From positions 1,302,001 through 1,366,000 of the forward strand of contig NC_017586.1 in NCBI RefSeq assembly GCF_000240165.1: 64,000 bases of DNA, written 5' to 3'. Position numbers and translations under genes: made by a program. The DNA is from Streptantibioticus cattleyicolor NRRL 8057 = DSM 46488. GTDB taxonomy: Bacteria > Actinomycetota > Actinomycetes > Streptomycetales > Streptomycetaceae. Shown in pieces: positions 43,430 through 51,773 of the stretch (the first letter of the stretch is position 1; the number at the start of each line of letters is the position of its first letter). The notes under the pieces were generated by a model. That model saw only the letters and a list, made by a program, of their open reading frames with translations, was not told the origin of the DNA and did not search any database.

Positions 43430-44668
43430 CTACGCAGCCTCGCGCACCGCGTTCTTCAGCGGCACCGCCGCGTCCCGTACCGCCGTCTCGTCCAGCAGCG
43501 CGCCGCGCTCGATGAGTTTGCGGCCCTGGGCGAGGTCGCGGGGGCGGCCGACGGCGAGCAGGGCGGCCAGGGCGCCGTCGCGCAGCCAGCAGACCGACCA
43601 GGCGGGGCCGCCGGGTTCGCCGCGCAGCACCATGCGGTCGGCGGCGGTGTGGTGGCCGGCGTACTGCACGAAGCGGCCGAACTGCTCGGACCAGAAGTAC
43701 GGCACCGGGTCGTAGACCTCGTCGCCGCCCAGCAGGTTGGCGGCGGCCACCCGGGGGCCCTGGACGGCGTTGTCCCAGTGGTGGATCAGCAGCCGTTCGC
43801 CGTACCGGGCGGAGGGGAACGAGGCGCAGTCGCCGACCGCGTAGATCCCGGGGAGCGAGGTGCGCAGGCGGTCGTCGGCGCGGACCGCGTGGTGCTCGTC
43901 GAGCGCGATGCCGGAGCCGGCCAGCCAGCCGGTGGCCGGGTGGGCGCCGATGCCGACGACCACGGCGCCGGCGGTCAGCCGGGTGCCGTCGGAGAGGACC
44001 ACCGAGCCGGGCTCGACGGCGGCGACCGCGGTGCCGGTCAGCAGCCGTGCCCCGGCCGCCTCGTACCAGCCGCGCATCGGCTCGGCGATCTCCGGCGGCA
44101 GCACCCCGGCCAGCGGGTGGTCGGCGGCCTCCACCACGGTGACCGGGCACCCGGACTCGCGGGCCGCGGTGGCGAACTCGGCGCCGATCCAGCCCGCGCC
44201 GACCACCACCACCTCGTGGCGGGCGGCGAGCACCGGGCGCAGCGCGTTGGCGTCGTCCAGGGTGCGCAGCAGGTGGACGCCGGGCAGGCCGGCCGAGCCC
44301 GGCAGGGTGACCGGTTCGGCGCCGGTGGCGATCACCAGCCGGTCGTAGGGCAGCGGGCCGTCCGAGGTGATCACCTCGCGCTCGGCGGGGCGCAGCGCCT
44401 CGGCGCGCGAGCCGAGCCGCAGGTCGACGCGGAGGCCGGCGAAGTCCACCTCGAACGCCGAGCCGTCGGCGGCGCCGAGCAGGACGGCCTTGGACAGCGG
44501 CGGCCGGTCGTACGGCTGGTGGGGTTCGGCGCCCAGCAGGATGATCTCGCCGGGGAAGCCCTGGTCGCGCAGGCAGATCGCGGTCTGCACCCCGGCCATC
44601 CCGGCGCCGGCCACCACGACCCGCGCCACGTTCCCGTCCTCGGTCACGACAGTCTCGTCCTCGCTCAC
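43430..44668 (-). CDS. Ferredoxin-reductase-type FAD/NAD(P) oxidoreductase
   Basis: A 412-residue protein. The FAD motif ARVVVAGAGMAGVQTAICLRDQG, then PYDRPPLSKAVL and YDRLVIATGAEP, the NAD(P) motif HEVVVVGAGWIGAEFATAARESG, and the second FAD contact GIYAVGDCASFPS are all typical of rubredoxin/ferredoxin reductases (BphA4-like). A C-terminal reductase domain follows (FWSEQFGRFVQYAGHH). It probably passes electrons from NAD(P)H to a ferredoxin; no ferredoxin or P450 gene is adjacent. It is divergent from the TPP riboswitch and thiO. Confidence 0.92.
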   Translation of the reverse strand: MSEDETVVTEDGNVARVVVAGAGMAGVQTAICLRDQGFPGEIILLGAEPHQPYDRPPLSKAVLLGAADGSAFEVDFAGLRVDLRLGSRAEALRPAEREVITSDGPLPYDRLVIATGAEPVTLPGSAGLPGVHLLRTLDDANALRPVLAARHEVVVVGAGWIGAEFATAARESGCPVTVVEAADHPLAGVLPPEIAEPMRGWYEAAGARLLTGTAVAAVEPGSVVLSDGTRLTAGAVVVGIGAHPATGWLAGSGIALDEHHAVRADDRLRTSLPGIYAVGDCASFPSARYGERLLIHHWDNAVQGPRVAAANLLGGDEVYDPVPYFWSEQFGRFVQYAGHHTAADRMVLRGEPGGPAWSVCWLRDGALAALLAVGRPRDLAQGRKLIERGALLDETAVRDAAVPLKNAVREAA

Positions 44669-44784
44669 GCGATCACCGTAAACCCGTCGGGCCCCGGGGT
44701 CGCAGTCGTACGCGGCGAGATGTCTGACACACCGTCACACCAAGATCGCCGCGGGGCGGCGCGCGGGGCCGTCCGTCCCCGCCC

Positions 44785-44814
44785 TTAACCGGGGCGCCCG
44801 GCGCGTAATACAGT
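44785..44814 (+). promoter_or_regulatory. Candidate promoter of the thiOSG operon
   Basis: TTAACC (44785-44790) and TACAGT (44809-44814) are separated by 18 bases, in a locally less GC-rich stretch. Transcription would start near 44821, ten bases before the first TPP-riboswitch stem. The -35 match is only moderate. Confidence 0.4.
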
Positions 44815-44830
44815 GGCTGCCGTATTGCAC

Positions 44831-44922
44831 TCGCGGGAGCCCGGACGCACCGGGCTGAGAGGGCGGCTGGCCGGCCGCCGACCGTAGAACCTGATCCGGG
44901 TCATGCCGGCGAAGGGAGGAGC
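44831..44922 (+). promoter_or_regulatory. TPP (THI-element) riboswitch
   Basis: The conserved THI core is complete. CGGGAGCCCGG then CACCGGGCTGAGAGGG form the pyrimidine-sensing arm. A variable GC hairpin (GCGGCTGGCCGGCCGC) follows, then GACCGTAGAACCTGATCCGGGTCATGCCGG and the closing GCGAAGGGAGG. The terminal GGGAGG doubles as the ribosome-binding site of thiO, 13 bases before its ATG, so TPP binding probably hides the site and blocks translation. No terminator hairpin with U-tract lies between it and the gene. Confidence 0.96.
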
Positions 44923-44931
44923 GGGATATCC

Positions 44932-46149
44932 ATGTATCCGTCCACGCGTCCGCCGCGACCGGGGCACAGCCATGACGTGCTCGTGGTCGGCGGCGGCATC
45001 ATCGGCCTGGTCACCGCCTGGCGGGCGGCCCAGCGCGGGCTGCGGACGGCGGTGGCCGATCCGGCGCCCGGCCGGGGCGCCGCCCGGGTGGCGGCCGGCA
45101 TGCTGGCCCCGGTGACCGAGCTCCAGTACGGCGAGCAGACGCTGCTGGAGTTCAACCTGGCCTCGGCGCGGCGGTATCCGTCGTTCGCCGCCGAGCTGGC
45201 CGAGGCCACCGGGGCGGACATCGGCTACCGGGAGTGCGGCACGCTGGCGGTCGCGCTGGACGCCGACGACCGGGCGCAGCTTCGTGAACTCCACGCGTTC
45301 CAGGGGTCGTTGGGGCTGAGCGCGCAGTGGCTCAGCGGCCGGGAGTGCCGGCGTCTGGAACCGATGCTCTCCCCCGCGGTCCGCGGCGGCCTGCGGGTGG
45401 ACGGCGACCACCAGACCGATCCGCGCCGGCTCGCCGCCGCCCTGCTGCGCGCCGCCGAGCTGGCCGGGGTGGTCCTGCACCGTGCCGAGGCCGCCCGGAT
45501 CGAGGTGGCCGGCGACCGGGCGGTGGGCGCGGTGCTCTCCGACGGCACGTTCGTGGCGGCCGGCCGCACCGTGCTCGCCGCGGGGAGCTGGAGCGGCACC
45601 GTCGCCGGGGTGCCCGAGCACGTGCTGCCGCCGGTGCGCCCGGTCAAGGGCCAGGTGCTGCGGCTGCGGATGCCGCCGGGGGCCACCCCGTTCCTGTCCC
45701 GCACCGTCCGCGCCGTGGTGCGCGGCGGCCACGTCTACCTGGTGCCCCGGGAGAACGGGGAGCTGGTGATCGGGGCCACCAGCGAGGAACTGGGGTGGGA
45801 CACCACGGTCACCGCGGGCGGCGTGTACGAGCTGCTGCGCGACGCCCACGAACTGGTGCCCGGGGTCACCGAGCTGGCGCTGACCGAGACGATCGCGGGG
45901 CTGCGGCCCGGCTCGCCGGACAACGCGCCCGTCCTCGGCCCCACCGAGCTGCCCGGGCTGCTGCTGGCCACCGGCCACCACCGCAACGGGGTGCTGCTGA
46001 CCCCGGTGACCGGGGACGTGATGGCCGAGGTGCTCACCACCGGCGAACTGCCGGACGCCGCCCGCCCGTTCTCGCCCCGCCGCTTCGCCGGCCCGTCCTC
46101 TTCCGCTTCCGCCACCACCACCGCACGCAGCGAGGTGTCGTCCGCATGA
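44932..46149 (+). CDS. thiO: Glycine oxidase ThiO
   Basis: A 405-residue FAD-dependent amine oxidase (DAO fold). The dinucleotide motif VLVVGGGIIGLVTAWRAAQRGL starts near residue 16. VAAGMLAPVTELQYGEQ is a ThiO signature, and the C-terminal motif is IAGLRPGSPDNAPVLGPTELPGLLLATGHHRNGVLLTP. The enzyme oxidises glycine to iminoacetate for thiazole synthesis. The ATG lies directly behind the riboswitch ribosome-binding site. The stop codon overlaps the thiS ATG (ATGA). It is the first gene of thiO-thiS-thiG. Confidence 0.96.
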   Translation: MYPSTRPPRPGHSHDVLVVGGGIIGLVTAWRAAQRGLRTAVADPAPGRGAARVAAGMLAPVTELQYGEQTLLEFNLASARRYPSFAAELAEATGADIGYRECGTLAVALDADDRAQLRELHAFQGSLGLSAQWLSGRECRRLEPMLSPAVRGGLRVDGDHQTDPRRLAAALLRAAELAGVVLHRAEAARIEVAGDRAVGAVLSDGTFVAAGRTVLAAGSWSGTVAGVPEHVLPPVRPVKGQVLRLRMPPGATPFLSRTVRAVVRGGHVYLVPRENGELVIGATSEELGWDTTVTAGGVYELLRDAHELVPGVTELALTETIAGLRPGSPDNAPVLGPTELPGLLLATGHHRNGVLLTPVTGDVMAEVLTTGELPDAARPFSPRRFAGPSSSASATTTARSEVSSA

Positions 46150-46364
46150 CCGTCCCGTCCATGGTGACCGTCTCGCTCAACGGCGAGTCCCGCGAGGTCC
46201 CGGCGGACCTCACCCTCGACCGGCTCGTCGCCACCTTGACCACCGCCCACTCCGGGGTGGCCGCCGCCGTCAACGAGACGGTGGTGCCCCGGGGCGCGTG
46301 GAGCTCCACCCCGCTCGGCGACGGCGACCGCGTCGAGGTCCTCACCGCAGTCCAGGGAGGCTGA
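46146..46364 (+). CDS. thiS: Sulfur-carrier protein ThiS
   Basis: A small 72-residue beta-grasp protein, MTVPSMVTVSLNGESREVPAD..., ending in the Gly-Gly (VQGG) that is adenylated and converted to a thiocarboxylate. Its ATG overlaps the thiO stop codon by four bases, and thiG begins three bases after its stop codon. It delivers sulfur to ThiG for the thiazole ring. Size and GG end leave little doubt. Confidence 0.95.
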   Translation: MTVPSMVTVSLNGESREVPADLTLDRLVATLTTAHSGVAAAVNETVVPRGAWSSTPLGDGDRVEVLTAVQGG

Positions 46365-47162
<798 letters not shown>

Positions 47163-47215
47163 CCTGGGGCCGCGGCGGTCGGTCCCGGCCGTCGCGGCTC
47201 GTAGACTGACCTGTC

Positions 47216-49126
47216 GTGGATACGACCCTGCGCGACCCGCTGATCGGCCGGGCGCTCGACGGCCGGTACCGGATCGAGGCGCGGATCGCGGTGGGCGGGA
47301 TGGCCACCGTCTACCGGGCCGTGGACACCCGGCTGGACCGGGTGCTCGCGGTGAAGGTGATGCACCCCTCGCTCGCCGCCGACGCGGCCTTCGTCGAGCG
47401 TTTCATCCGGGAGGCCAAGTCGGTCGCGCGGCTGGACCACCCCAACGTGGTGGGCGTCTACGACCAGGGCACCGACGGCGACTACGGCTACCTGGCGATG
47501 GAGTACGTGGCCGGGTGCACGCTGCGGGACGTGCTGCGGGAGCAGGGGGCGCTCACCCCGCGGGCCGCGCTCGACGTGCTGGAGCCGATCGCGGCGGCGC
47601 TGGGCGCGGCCCACCGTTCCGGTCTGGTGCACCGGGACATGAAGCCGGAGAACGTGCTGATCGGGTCGGACGGCCGGGTCAAGGTCGCCGACTTCGGGCT
47701 GGTGCGCGCGGTCGGCAACGAGACCACGGCGACCAGCGGTTCGGTGCTGGGCACGGTGTCGTACCTGGCCCCGGAGCAGATCGAGGACGGCTCGGCTGAC
47801 CAGCGCACCGACGTCTACGCGTGCGGGGTGCTGCTCTACGAGATGCTCACCGGGGCCAAGGCGCGTTCCGGCGCCACCCCGGGTGCCGTGCTCTACCAGC
47901 ACCTCAACGAGGACGTCCCGGCGCCCTCGGCGGCCGCCCCCGGGCTGGCGCCGGGCCTGGACGACCTGGTGGCGCGGGCCGCCGCCCGGGACCCCGGTGA
48001 ACGTCCGGCGGACGCCGTCGCGCTGCTGGCCCTGGTGCGGCAGGTACGGGCCGGGCTCACCGGCGAGCAGCTCGACGCGGTGCCGCCGACCGCCCGCACG
48101 CCGCTGGCGCCGGGCGCCGAGGACCGTACCGCCGTGGTGCCCCGGCCCGGCGGCGGCCCGGCCGAGGGGGCGGTGGACCGCACCGCCCGCTTCCAGGTGC
48201 CGCCGGATCTGGTGCGCGAGGAGACGGTGGCCCCGGCGGTGCGCCGTCCCTCCCGGCGCGGGTTGATCGCGCTGCTGGTCGCGCTGGCGGTGCTGGTGTG
48301 CGGCGGGGCGGTGGTCTGGTACGTCGGCTCGGGCCAGTTCACCTCGGTGCCGCCGGTGCTGGCGCTGACGCAGGACGAGGCGGGCAAGCGGCTGCGGGCG
48401 GCCGGGCTGGGGGTGAGCTTCGGCGAGGCCTGGAGCGAGACGGTGGCCAAGGGCCGGGTGGTCTCCACCGACCCCGGGCCGGGCGCCCGGATCCGGGGCA
48501 ACGGCACGGTACGGGTGGTGGTCTCCCGGGGCCCGCACCGGGTCGCGGTGCCGGACGTCACCGGGCAGCCGCTGGACGCCGCCCGGGACCGGATCTCCGG
48601 CGCCGGGCTCACCCCGGGCACGGTGGCCAAGGCGTTCAGCGACTCCGTTCCGGCCGGCTCGGTGATCTCCACCGACCCGGCCAAGGGCACCGCGCGCAAG
48701 TCCGGGGACGCGGTGGCGTTCACGGTCAGCAAGGGCCGGCCGGTGCCGGTGCCGGACGTGACCGGGAAGACGGTCTCCGACGCCGAGCAGGCGCTGACCG
48801 GGGCCGGGCTGAAGGTGGAGGTCTCCGGCACCCCGGTCTACTCCGACGCGGTGCCCAAGGACTCGGTGGCCCAGCAGTCCCCCGGCCACGGCACCCAGGC
48901 GGCGGCCGGCGACACCGTCACGCTGACCGTCTCCAAGGGGCAGCAGCTGTTCAAGGTGCCCGACGTCACCGGCAAGGACGTGGACGAGGCCACCAGGATC
49001 CTCCAGCAGGCGGGGTTCAAGGTCTCGGTGATCCAGGTGTTCTTCACCGGCAAGGTGTTCAACCAGTCGCCGGGTGGCGGTTCGACGCAGCCGAAGAACA
49101 CCACGATCACGCTGTGGGCCCGGTGA
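47216..49126 (+). CDS. PASTA-domain Ser/Thr protein kinase (PknB/PknL type)
   Basis: A 636-residue receptor kinase. The kinase domain (about 19-275) has the Gly loop IAVGGMATVYRA, catalytic Lys in LAVKVMHPS, HRDMKPEN (about 138-145) and DFGLVRA, and is closed by GTVSYLAPEQ. A linker rich in Pro/Gly/Ala leads to one membrane helix (about 344-366). Four extracellular PASTA repeats follow, each starting VPDVTG-like, except the first, VPPVLALTQDEAG, which is diverged. PASTA domains sense peptidoglycan fragments or lipid II. In S. coelicolor the syntenic gene is pkaF. The GTG start and position 54 bases after thiG suggest its own promoter. Confidence 0.95.
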   Translation: MDTTLRDPLIGRALDGRYRIEARIAVGGMATVYRAVDTRLDRVLAVKVMHPSLAADAAFVERFIREAKSVARLDHPNVVGVYDQGTDGDYGYLAMEYVAGCTLRDVLREQGALTPRAALDVLEPIAAALGAAHRSGLVHRDMKPENVLIGSDGRVKVADFGLVRAVGNETTATSGSVLGTVSYLAPEQIEDGSADQRTDVYACGVLLYEMLTGAKARSGATPGAVLYQHLNEDVPAPSAAAPGLAPGLDDLVARAAARDPGERPADAVALLALVRQVRAGLTGEQLDAVPPTARTPLAPGAEDRTAVVPRPGGGPAEGAVDRTARFQVPPDLVREETVAPAVRRPSRRGLIALLVALAVLVCGGAVVWYVGSGQFTSVPPVLALTQDEAGKRLRAAGLGVSFGEAWSETVAKGRVVSTDPGPGARIRGNGTVRVVVSRGPHRVAVPDVTGQPLDAARDRISGAGLTPGTVAKAFSDSVPAGSVISTDPAKGTARKSGDAVAFTVSKGRPVPVPDVTGKTVSDAEQALTGAGLKVEVSGTPVYSDAVPKDSVAQQSPGHGTQAAAGDTVTLTVSKGQQLFKVPDVTGKDVDEATRILQQAGFKVSVIQVFFTGKVFNQSPGGGSTQPKNTTITLWAR

Positions 49127-49175
49127 GCGCGGACGGCCCGGCGGGCACCGTCCGCGGCCATGACATCCTGGAACG

Positions 49176-50057
49176 GTGAGCCTCACCTCCTCCCCCGCCG
49201 GCCTCGTTCCGCGCAACCCCGTCGGTGCCCACGTCCCCGTCTCCCGGGGGCTGGCGGCGGGCGGGCTGCCGTACGCGCGGGCGGTCGGCGCCGAGGTGGT
49301 CCAGGTCTTCGTGGCCAACCCGCGCGGCTGGGCCACCACCGAGGGGGTCCCGGCCCAGGACGCCGCGTTCCGCGAGGGGTGCGCGGCCGAGGGCGTTTCG
49401 GCGTACGTCCACGCGCCTTATCTGATCAACTTCGGTTCGCACACCGCGGAGACGGTCACCAGGTCGGTGGCCTCGCTGCGGCACTCGCTGCGCCGCGGCC
49501 GGGCGATCGGGGCGCGCGGGGTGGTGGTCCACACCGGTTCGGCCACCGGAGGGCGGACGCGTGAGGTGGCGCTGGCGCAGGTGCGCGAGCACGTGCTGCC
49601 GCTGCTGGACGAGCTGACCCACGACGACGACCCGTGGCTGCTGCTGGAGCCCACCGCGGGCCAGGGCGCCTCGCTGTGCTCCCTCATGGCCGACCTCGGC
49701 CCCTACTTCGACGCCCTCGACCACCACCCCCGGCTCGGGGTCTGCCTGGACACCTGCCACGCCTTCGCGGCCGGCCACGACCTGACGGCGCCGGGCGGCA
49801 CCAAGGCGCTCCTGGACGAGCTGGTGGAGGTGTGCGGTCCGGGCCGGCTGAAGCTGATCCACGCCAACGACTCCAAGGACGTCGCCGGCGCCCACAAGGA
49901 CCGCCACGAGAACATCGGCGCCGGTCACATCGGCGTCGAGCCCTTCCGGGACTTCTTCACCCACCCGGCCACCGAGGGCGTCCCGCTGGTCATCGAGACC
50001 CCGGGGGCGAAGGAGCAGGACGCGGTGGACATCTCCCGGCTGAAGGCGTTGCGGTGA
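49176..50057 (+). CDS. nfo: Deoxyribonuclease IV (AP endonuclease, Nfo type)
   Basis: A 293-residue AP-endonuclease-2 TIM barrel. Zinc-site motifs are VHAPYLINFGSHT, GVVVHTGSATGG, LLLEPTAGQG, GVCLDTCHAFAAGHDL, LKLIHANDSKDVAGAHKDRHENIGAGHIG and LVIETPG. It cleaves abasic sites during base-excision repair. A GTG start precedes SLTSSPAG. It converges with the sulfite-oxidase-like gene, with only six bases between the stop codons and no obvious terminator. Confidence 0.95.
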   Translation: MSLTSSPAGLVPRNPVGAHVPVSRGLAAGGLPYARAVGAEVVQVFVANPRGWATTEGVPAQDAAFREGCAAEGVSAYVHAPYLINFGSHTAETVTRSVASLRHSLRRGRAIGARGVVVHTGSATGGRTREVALAQVREHVLPLLDELTHDDDPWLLLEPTAGQGASLCSLMADLGPYFDALDHHPRLGVCLDTCHAFAAGHDLTAPGGTKALLDELVEVCGPGRLKLIHANDSKDVAGAHKDRHENIGAGHIGVEPFRDFFTHPATEGVPLVIETPGAKEQDAVDISRLKALR

Positions 50058-50063
50058 ACGAGG

Positions 50064-50678
50064 CTAGAGTTCCGGGCCGTCGCCCGGTTCCTCCTGGTAG
50101 GAGTAGCGCTGCTCGCGCCAGGGGTCGCCGATGTTGTGGTAGCCGCGTTCCTCCCAGAAGCCGCGGCGGTCGGCCACCATGTACTCCACGCCGCGCACCC
50201 ACTTCGGCCCCTTCCAGGCGTACAGGTGCGGCACGATCAGCCGTACCGGGAAGCCGTGCTCGGCGGTGAGCAGCTCACCGCGGCAGTGGGTGGCGAAGAC
50301 GGCGTTGTCGTCGGCGAAGTCGGCGATCCGCAGGTTGGCGCTGAAGCCGTACTCGGCCCACACCATCACATGGGTGACCTCGGGCGCGGGCGGGGCCAGG
50401 GCCAGGAGGGTCGAGGTGGAGATGCCGCCCCACTCGACGCCGAGCATGGAGAACTTGGTGACGCAGTGGAAGTCGCCGACGACCGTGGTGTGCGGCAGCG
50501 CGGAGAACTCCTCGTGGTTCCAGCAGTGCTTGTCGCCGTCGGCGGTGGCCCCGAAGACCCGGAACTCCCAGCGGTCGGGGCGGAACTTGGGCACCGGTCC
50601 GTAGTGCAGCACCGGCCAGCCGCGCTGAAGGCGCTGCCCCGGAGGAAGCTCTCCTTCGTGGCGTTCCGACTGACCCAT
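50064..50678 (-). CDS. Sulfite-oxidase-like molybdopterin-binding protein
   Basis: A 204-residue protein corresponding to a stand-alone oxidoreductase molybdopterin-binding domain. The Mo-ligating Cys is in VGDFHCVTKFSMLGVEWGGI, and FPVRLIVPHLYAWKGPKWVRGVEYM matches the sulfite-oxidase/YedY core. It lacks a TAT signal peptide, heme and dimerisation domains, so it should be cytoplasmic. The substrate is unknown. Length and motifs match the short actinobacterial subgroup. It is divergent from the bacterioferritin gene. Confidence 0.88.
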   Translation of the reverse strand: MGQSERHEGELPPGQRLQRGWPVLHYGPVPKFRPDRWEFRVFGATADGDKHCWNHEEFSALPHTTVVGDFHCVTKFSMLGVEWGGISTSTLLALAPPAPEVTHVMVWAEYGFSANLRIADFADDNAVFATHCRGELLTAEHGFPVRLIVPHLYAWKGPKWVRGVEYMVADRRGFWEERGYHNIGDPWREQRYSYQEEPGDGPEL

Positions 50679-50833
50679 GACTCCATGGTGACAGACCGGA
50701 CGGCATGCTTTTGACCAGGGCGGCTATGATTCCGGGCGCAACGCACCCGGACGTGTACATACTGGATCGGCCCGGTCCGCGGTGCGAGGATGCGCGTCAC
50801 ATGTCGGGCTTCCCCAGAAGGGCGGCTGTTGCC

Positions 50834-51322
50834 ATGCAGGGCGACCCCGAGGTCATCGAGTTCCTCAACGAGCAGCTCACCGCGGAACTGACCGCGATCA
50901 ACCAGTACTTCCTGCACGCGAAGCTTCAGGAGAACAACGGCTGGTACAAGCTGGCCAGGTACACCCGGGCCGAGTCGTTCGACGAGATGCGGCACGCCGA
51001 GGTCCTCACGGACCGGATCATCTTCCTGGATGCGCTCCCCAACTACCAGCGCCTCTTCCACGTCCGCGTGGGCCAGACGGTCACCGAGATGTTCCAGGCC
51101 GACCGCCAGATCGAGGTCGAGGCCATCGACCGCCTGCGGCGCGGGATCGACGTGATGCGCGCCAAGGACGACATCACCTCGGCCAACATCTTCGAGTCCA
51201 TCCTCGCCGACGAGGAACACCACATCGACTACCTGGACACCCAGCTGGAGCTGGTGGACAAGCTCGGTGAGGCGCTCTACCTCGCCCAGCAGATCGAACA
51301 GCCCAGCTCGGACGGGGACTGA
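50834..51322 (+). CDS. bfr: Bacterioferritin
   Basis: A 162-residue four-helix iron-storage protein starting MQGDPEVIEFLNEQL. Ferroxidase ligands are visible in LTAELTAINQYFLHA (Glu18), SFDEMRHAEV (Glu51, His54), Glu94 in helix C (EVEAID) and LADEEHHIDYLDTQ (Glu127, His130). The heme-ligand Met52 (DEM) is present, so 24-mer heme-binding bacterioferritin is expected. An upstream frame (from 50705) overlaps the region but AAGGGCGG before 50834 favours this ATG. It converges with the bfd gene 16 bases away. Confidence 0.97.
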   Translation: MQGDPEVIEFLNEQLTAELTAINQYFLHAKLQENNGWYKLARYTRAESFDEMRHAEVLTDRIIFLDALPNYQRLFHVRVGQTVTEMFQADRQIEVEAIDRLRRGIDVMRAKDDITSANIFESILADEEHHIDYLDTQLELVDKLGEALYLAQQIEQPSSDGD

Positions 51323-51338
51323 CCCCTCCGGGCCGGGC

Positions 51339-51638
51339 TCAGGCGACCGGTGCCGCCACGCGGGCGGCGGCGCGGCGGGCGGCCTGCCGGGCGCGGACGG
51401 CGGTGAGGCGGGCCGCGGCGGCGGGCGGCAGCGCGGGGGCGGCCGAGGCGGCCTCCCGCGGCAGGCAGTCGGCGCCCCGGCCGAGCAGCGCCTGGATGCG
51501 GCGCACGCACGAGCCGCAGTCGGTGCCCGCCTTGCACGCCGAGGCGATCTGGCGCGGGGTGCAGCGTCCGGAGTCCGCGTGCTCGCGTACCTGCTCCTCC
51601 GTGATGCCGAAGCACGAGCAGACGTACACGCGGTTCAC
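51339..51638 (-). CDS. bfd: Bacterioferritin-associated ferredoxin (BFD-like [2Fe-2S])
   Basis: A 99-residue protein. MNRVYVCSCFGITEEQVREHADSGRCTPRQIASACKAGTDCGSCVRRIQ shows the four BFD cysteines (C-x-C near residues 7-9 and C-x2-C near 41-44) and the helix-turn-helix-like fold. BFD supplies electrons to release iron from bacterioferritin. An Ala/Arg-rich tail of about 45 residues is an extension. A near-consensus DmdR/IdeR iron box lies 39 bases upstream of the ATG, so it should be induced when iron is low, opposite to storage in the convergent bfr. Confidence 0.93.
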   Translation of the reverse strand: MNRVYVCSCFGITEEQVREHADSGRCTPRQIASACKAGTDCGSCVRRIQALLGRGADCLPREAASAAPALPPAAAARLTAVRARQAARRAAARVAAPVA

Positions 51639-51676
51639 CCCTTGCTGGTATCGGGCCCGGCCAGGTCGGCCGTCAC

Positions 51677-51695
51677 TGAGGTTAACCTAACCTTA
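51677..51695 (-). promoter_or_regulatory. DmdR/IdeR iron box upstream of bfd
   Basis: The 19-bp site reads TAAGGTTAGGTTAACCTCA on the minus strand, against the DmdR/IdeR consensus TTAGGTTAGGCTAACCTAA (three mismatches). It sits 39 bases upstream of the bfd start. It lies between bfd and the terminator of the DAHP synthase gene, so it can only control bfd. Iron-loaded DmdR would repress bfd. Confidence 0.88.
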
Positions 51696-51722
51696 CCCAG
51701 CCCACCAGCGGCGGGGAACGCC

Positions 51723-51757
51723 GAAGGGGCGCGGATCGGTGTGATCCGCGCCCCTTC
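51723..51757 (-). terminator. Terminator after the DAHP synthase gene
   Basis: GAAGGGGCGCGGATC (51723-51737) and GATCCGCGCCCCTTC (51743-51757) form a 15-bp perfect stem with a five-base loop, 16 bases beyond the DAHP synthase stop codon on the minus strand. Confidence 0.88.
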
Positions 51758-51773
51758 CGCCGTTACCGGCCGG

